DNA of 64,000 bases, from NCBI GenBank assembly GCA_963726775.1, contig CAVSDL010000001.1, forward strand, positions 1,364,001 to 1,428,000, written 5' to 3'. Below the pieces are notes generated by a model. That model was not told where the DNA came from. It made no database searches and saw only the letters and a list, made by a program, of their open reading frames with translations. Below are positions 61,500-64,000 of this stretch, piece by piece (the stretch's first letter is position 1; every line of letters begins with the position of its first letter). Source of the DNA: CAIWHR01 sp963726775. GTDB taxonomy: Bacteria > Pseudomonadota > Gammaproteobacteria > Burkholderiales > Casimicrobiaceae. Both the position numbers and the translations under genes were made by a program.

Positions 61500-62093
61500 G
61501 TGGCTTTCGTCGAGCCGGTGGTGCTGAAGGGCCGGCACGCGACGCTCCTGCCTCTCGCGCGCGAGCACGGAACGGAGGTGATCGCCGCGGCGTCCGATGG
61601 CGAACTCTGGCGGCTTTGGTACACCAGCGTGCCGGCACCGGAGGCGACGGCGGCGTGGATCGAAGCGGCGCTCGACATGCGCGCGAAGCACGGCGCAATG
61701 CCGTTCGTGGTCCGCGAGAATGCGAGCGGCGCCATCGTGGGTTCCACCCGCTATTTCAACGTCGAAGCGGCGCACCGGCGTCTAGAAATCGGCCACACCT
61801 GGTACGCGAAGCGCGTGCAGCGGACGGCGCTCAACACCGAATGCAAGCTGCTGCTGCTGACGCACGCGTTCGAGCAGCTCTCCTGCATCGCGGTCGAGTT
61901 CCGCACCAGCTTCCTCAATTTTCAGTCGCGGACGGCAATTGCGCGGCTCGGGGCCCGGCAGGACGGCATCCTGCGCAATCACCAGCTCCTGCCTGACGGC
62001 ACGCTGCGCGACACCGTCGTCTTCAGCATCATCGCCGGCGAATGGCCGGCGGTGAGACGGAACCTCCTGTTCCAGCTCGAACGGCCGCGCTGA
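61500..62093 (+). CDS. GNAT-family acetyltransferase (RimJ/RimL-like)
   Basis: A 197-residue acetyltransferase with the RimJ/RimL layout: LKGRHATLLPLAREHGTEV at the start, VGSTRYFNVEAAHRRLEIGHTWYAKRVQRTALNTECKLLLLTHAFE in the middle (motif A) and N-FQSRTAIARLGA with the conserved asparagine. It begins with GTG two bases after the MoxR stop, so it is cotranscribed; its substrate is unknown and its place inside a MoxR-VWA pair is unusual. Confidence 0.85.
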   Translation: MAFVEPVVLKGRHATLLPLAREHGTEVIAAASDGELWRLWYTSVPAPEATAAWIEAALDMRAKHGAMPFVVRENASGAIVGSTRYFNVEAAHRRLEIGHTWYAKRVQRTALNTECKLLLLTHAFEQLSCIAVEFRTSFLNFQSRTAIARLGARQDGILRNHQLLPDGTLRDTVVFSIIAGEWPAVRRNLLFQLERPR

Positions 62094-62102
62094 CAGCGCC
62101 CC

Positions 62103-63299
62103 GTGCTGGTGGAGCGGCGTCCCATGCTCGTCGAATTCTTTCTGCACCTCAAGTCCGCGCGGCTGCCGGTCTCGACCCGCGAGTTCCTGACGCTGCTCGA
62201 GGCGCTCGAAGCGCGCGTCGTGTCGGGCTCGCTCGACGATTTCTACGCGCTGGCGCGAACCTGCCTGATCAAGGACGAGGCGCATTTCGACCGCTTCGAC
62301 CGGGCGTTCGGCGCCTACTTCAAGGGGGTCGACGCGATATTCGACATCCGCGCCGAGATTCCCGAAGAGTGGCTGCGCCGGGAGTTCGAGCGGCATCTGT
62401 CCGCGGAGGATCGCGCAAAGATCGCCGCGCTGGGTGGCTGGGACAAGCTGATGGAGACATTCCGGAGGCGGCTCGAGGAACAGAAGGAGCGCCACGCCGG
62501 GGGCTCGAAGTGGATCGGCACCGGCGGCACGAGCCCTTTCGGCGCCTACGGCTTCAACCCCGAGGGCATTCGCATCGGACAGGCAGGCAGCGGCAACCGC
62601 AGCGCGGTCAAGGTCTGGGACGAACGCAGCTTCCGCAACCTCGACGGCGACGTCGAGCTCAACACGCGCAACATCAAGGTCGCGTTGCGAAAGCTGCGGC
62701 GCTTTGCGCGCGAGGGAGTGCCGGAGGAACTCGACATGGACGGCACGATCGAGGGCACGGCAAGAAACGCCGGCTGGCTCGACCTGCATCTTGTCCCCGA
62801 GCGCCGCAACCGCGTGAAGGTGCTGCTGTTCCTCGACGTTGGCGGTTCGATGGATCCCCACGTTCGCGTCTGCGAGGAGCTCTTCTCGGCCGCGAAGAGC
62901 GAATTCCGCCATCTCGAGCATTTCTATTTCCACAATTGCGTGTACGACCACGTCTGGCGCGACAACGCGCGCCGGCGCTTCGATCGCGTTGCGACGTGGG
63001 ACGTCCTGCGCAAGTACGGCCCCGACTGGAAGCTGATCTTCGTCGGCGACGCGGCGATGAGCCCGTACGAGCTCGTGCAGGCGGGCGGCAGCGTCGAGTA
63101 CATGAACGAGGAACCGGGCGCGCTGTGGCTGAGGCGCCTCGCCGGGCATTTCCACAGCACCCTCTGGTGGAATCCCGAGCCGCCGCGAGCCTGGGAATAC
63201 ACACGCTCCACGCAAATCGTGTTGGAGGCGATCGGGCCGCGCATGTTCCCGCTGACGCTCGACGGCATCGCCCGCGGCATCGACGCGCTGCGGCATTGA
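62103..63299 (+). CDS. VWA-domain (CoxE-like) protein, MoxR partner
   Basis: A 398-residue protein. The N-terminal half (residues 8-190) is the CoxE-like helical part with FFLHLKSARLPVSTREFL; the C-terminal half is a von Willebrand A domain whose MIDAS motif is FLDVGGSMD (D245, G247, S249). Such proteins act with MoxR ATPases as metal-binding adaptors. GTG 62103 or ATG 62124 could start it. Nine bases follow the GNAT gene. Confidence 0.88.
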   Translation: MLVERRPMLVEFFLHLKSARLPVSTREFLTLLEALEARVVSGSLDDFYALARTCLIKDEAHFDRFDRAFGAYFKGVDAIFDIRAEIPEEWLRREFERHLSAEDRAKIAALGGWDKLMETFRRRLEEQKERHAGGSKWIGTGGTSPFGAYGFNPEGIRIGQAGSGNRSAVKVWDERSFRNLDGDVELNTRNIKVALRKLRRFAREGVPEELDMDGTIEGTARNAGWLDLHLVPERRNRVKVLLFLDVGGSMDPHVRVCEELFSAAKSEFRHLEHFYFHNCVYDHVWRDNARRRFDRVATWDVLRKYGPDWKLIFVGDAAMSPYELVQAGGSVEYMNEEPGALWLRRLAGHFHSTLWWNPEPPRAWEYTRSTQIVLEAIGPRMFPLTLDGIARGIDALRH

Positions 63300-63303
63300 C
63301 GGC

Positions 63304-64000
63304 ATGCGCCGCAGCGAGGCCGGCTGGCAGGCGGCCGCAGTCGACGCGATCCGTACCGCCACGGGTGGCGCGCTGCGCGCCCCCCACTGGACGACCTGCG
63401 GCGGAAGCTCGTTCGGCGCGACATGGCGCCTCGACGCGGACGGAGCGCGCTTCTTCGTCAAGGTCAGCGAAGCTGTGCAAGCGGCGATGCTCGAAGCCGA
63501 GGCGGAGGGCATTGCCGAACTCGCTCGCTCCAACGCCGTGTGCGTGCCGGCGCCGGTCGCATGCGCCCTTGCCGGCGACGCTGCGTTCCTCGTGCTCGAA
63601 TGGCTCGACTTCGCCGCGGGCGGACGCGACGCCGCACTCGGCCGCGCGCTTGCCCGGCTGCATCGCGTGACCGGGCAGGCGCATGGCTGGCATCGCGACA
63701 ACACGATCGGCGTGACGCCGCAGGCGAACGCATGGGCCGCGGACTGGGCGACGTTCTTTCGCGACCGGCGCCTTGCGCCACAGCTCGCGCTGGCCGCTCG
63801 CAATGGTCACGCGGGACGTCTGCAACGCGACGGCGAGCGATTGCTCGGTGCGATTCCAGGCTTGCTCGCGGGCCACGCGCCGGTGCCGTCGCTGCTGCAC
63901 GGCGACCTGTGGTCTGGCAACGCGGCGCGGCTCGTGACCGGCGAGCCGGTGATCTTCGACCCGGCCGTCTATTTCGGCGACCGCGAAACCGATCTCGCGA
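63304..64000 (+). CDS. Fructosamine kinase family protein (3' end missing)
   Basis: The first 232 residues of a fructosamine/ketosamine-3-kinase family protein, open to the window edge. It shows the glycine-rich start CGGSSFGATWRL, the ATP lysine in FFVKV, VLEWLDF, and the catalytic loop LLHGDLWSGN (H199 onward) and IFDPAVYFGDRETDLA. These kinases phosphorylate sugar adducts on proteins and help to remove them. ATG four bases after the VWA gene, so it is likely in the same transcript. Confidence 0.88.
   Translation, partial: MRRSEAGWQAAAVDAIRTATGGALRAPHWTTCGGSSFGATWRLDADGARFFVKVSEAVQAAMLEAEAEGIAELARSNAVCVPAPVACALAGDAAFLVLEWLDFAAGGRDAALGRALARLHRVTGQAHGWHRDNTIGVTPQANAWAADWATFFRDRRLAPQLALAARNGHAGRLQRDGERLLGAIPGLLAGHAPVPSLLHGDLWSGNAARLVTGEPVIFDPAVYFGDRETDLA

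Noticed and set aside
1..64000. tRNA, rRNA, CRISPR, insertion sequences, phage genes
   Set aside because: I looked for T-loop-like GGTTCGAATCC patterns, regularly spaced repeats and transposase or integrase motifs and found none. A tRNA scan would settle the first point.

Overview
The window looks like the chromosome of a betaproteobacterium. It is GC-rich and densely packed. It carries a DUF3460 protein, a Bug/TctC-type solute-binding protein, a stand-alone RlmL, the DUF971-ubiE-Tim44-ubiJ-ubiB neighbourhood, tandem pilT/pilU, and yggS-proC-yggT-yggU. I saw no rRNA, tRNA, CRISPR array, insertion sequence or phage gene. The genus cannot be told from the sequence. Both ends cut through genes: surA on the left and a fructosamine-kinase-type gene on the right.

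Layout. 1-2.9 kb: surA end, DUF3460, rlmL. 3.0-10.0 kb: a small acyl/envelope locus with NodJ-like permease, amidohydrolase, ketosynthase, acyl carrier protein, LpxL-like acyltransferase, secreted unknown and NodI-like ATPase. 10.1-13.0 kb: Bug receptor, class II aldolase, alpha/beta hydrolase, 2Fe-2S protein. 13.1-26.9 kb: msbA faces a long minus-strand run holding a complete dedicated type II fatty-acid set (AcpXL-like ACP, double-hotdog dehydratase, KS, Cys-less KS, FabG, FabL), an AcpS-LpxL fusion, LpxO, and a condensation-like acyltransferase between two paralogous hydrolases. 27-38.7 kb: surface-glycan locus with O-antigen ligase, three GT4 glycosyltransferases, two AsnB-type amidotransferases, WaaQ-like heptosyltransferase, VanZ and GNAT proteins. 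38.7-42.6 kb: polyamine transporter potABCD, closed by a clear rho-independent terminator. 42.9-48.9 kb: ubiquinone genes with a TrhA/hemolysin III gene inserted. 49.1-54.1 kb: pilU, pilT, then yggS-proC-yggT-yggU. 54.1-60.1 kb: rsmA and pdxA downstream of GH31 glycosidase and SMP-30 genes, plus an HpcH aldolase. 60.3-64 kb: azlD remnant, MoxR ATPase, GNAT, VWA protein, kinase.

How it fits together. Between 3 and 38 kb most genes concern lipid and glycan parts of the outer envelope. The most striking part is 14.96-26.9 kb. Its ACP-dehydratase-KS-KS-late-acyltransferase order resembles the rhizobial cluster that makes the very-long-chain acyl group of lipid A. Here it has its own reductases, a built-in phosphopantetheinyl transferase and LpxO, and an unexplained acyltransferase/hydrolase module upstream on the same strand. 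The inference is a private acyl-chain assembly line feeding lipid A or a related envelope lipid, with MsbA, WaaQ and the ligase handling the product; chemistry has to decide this.
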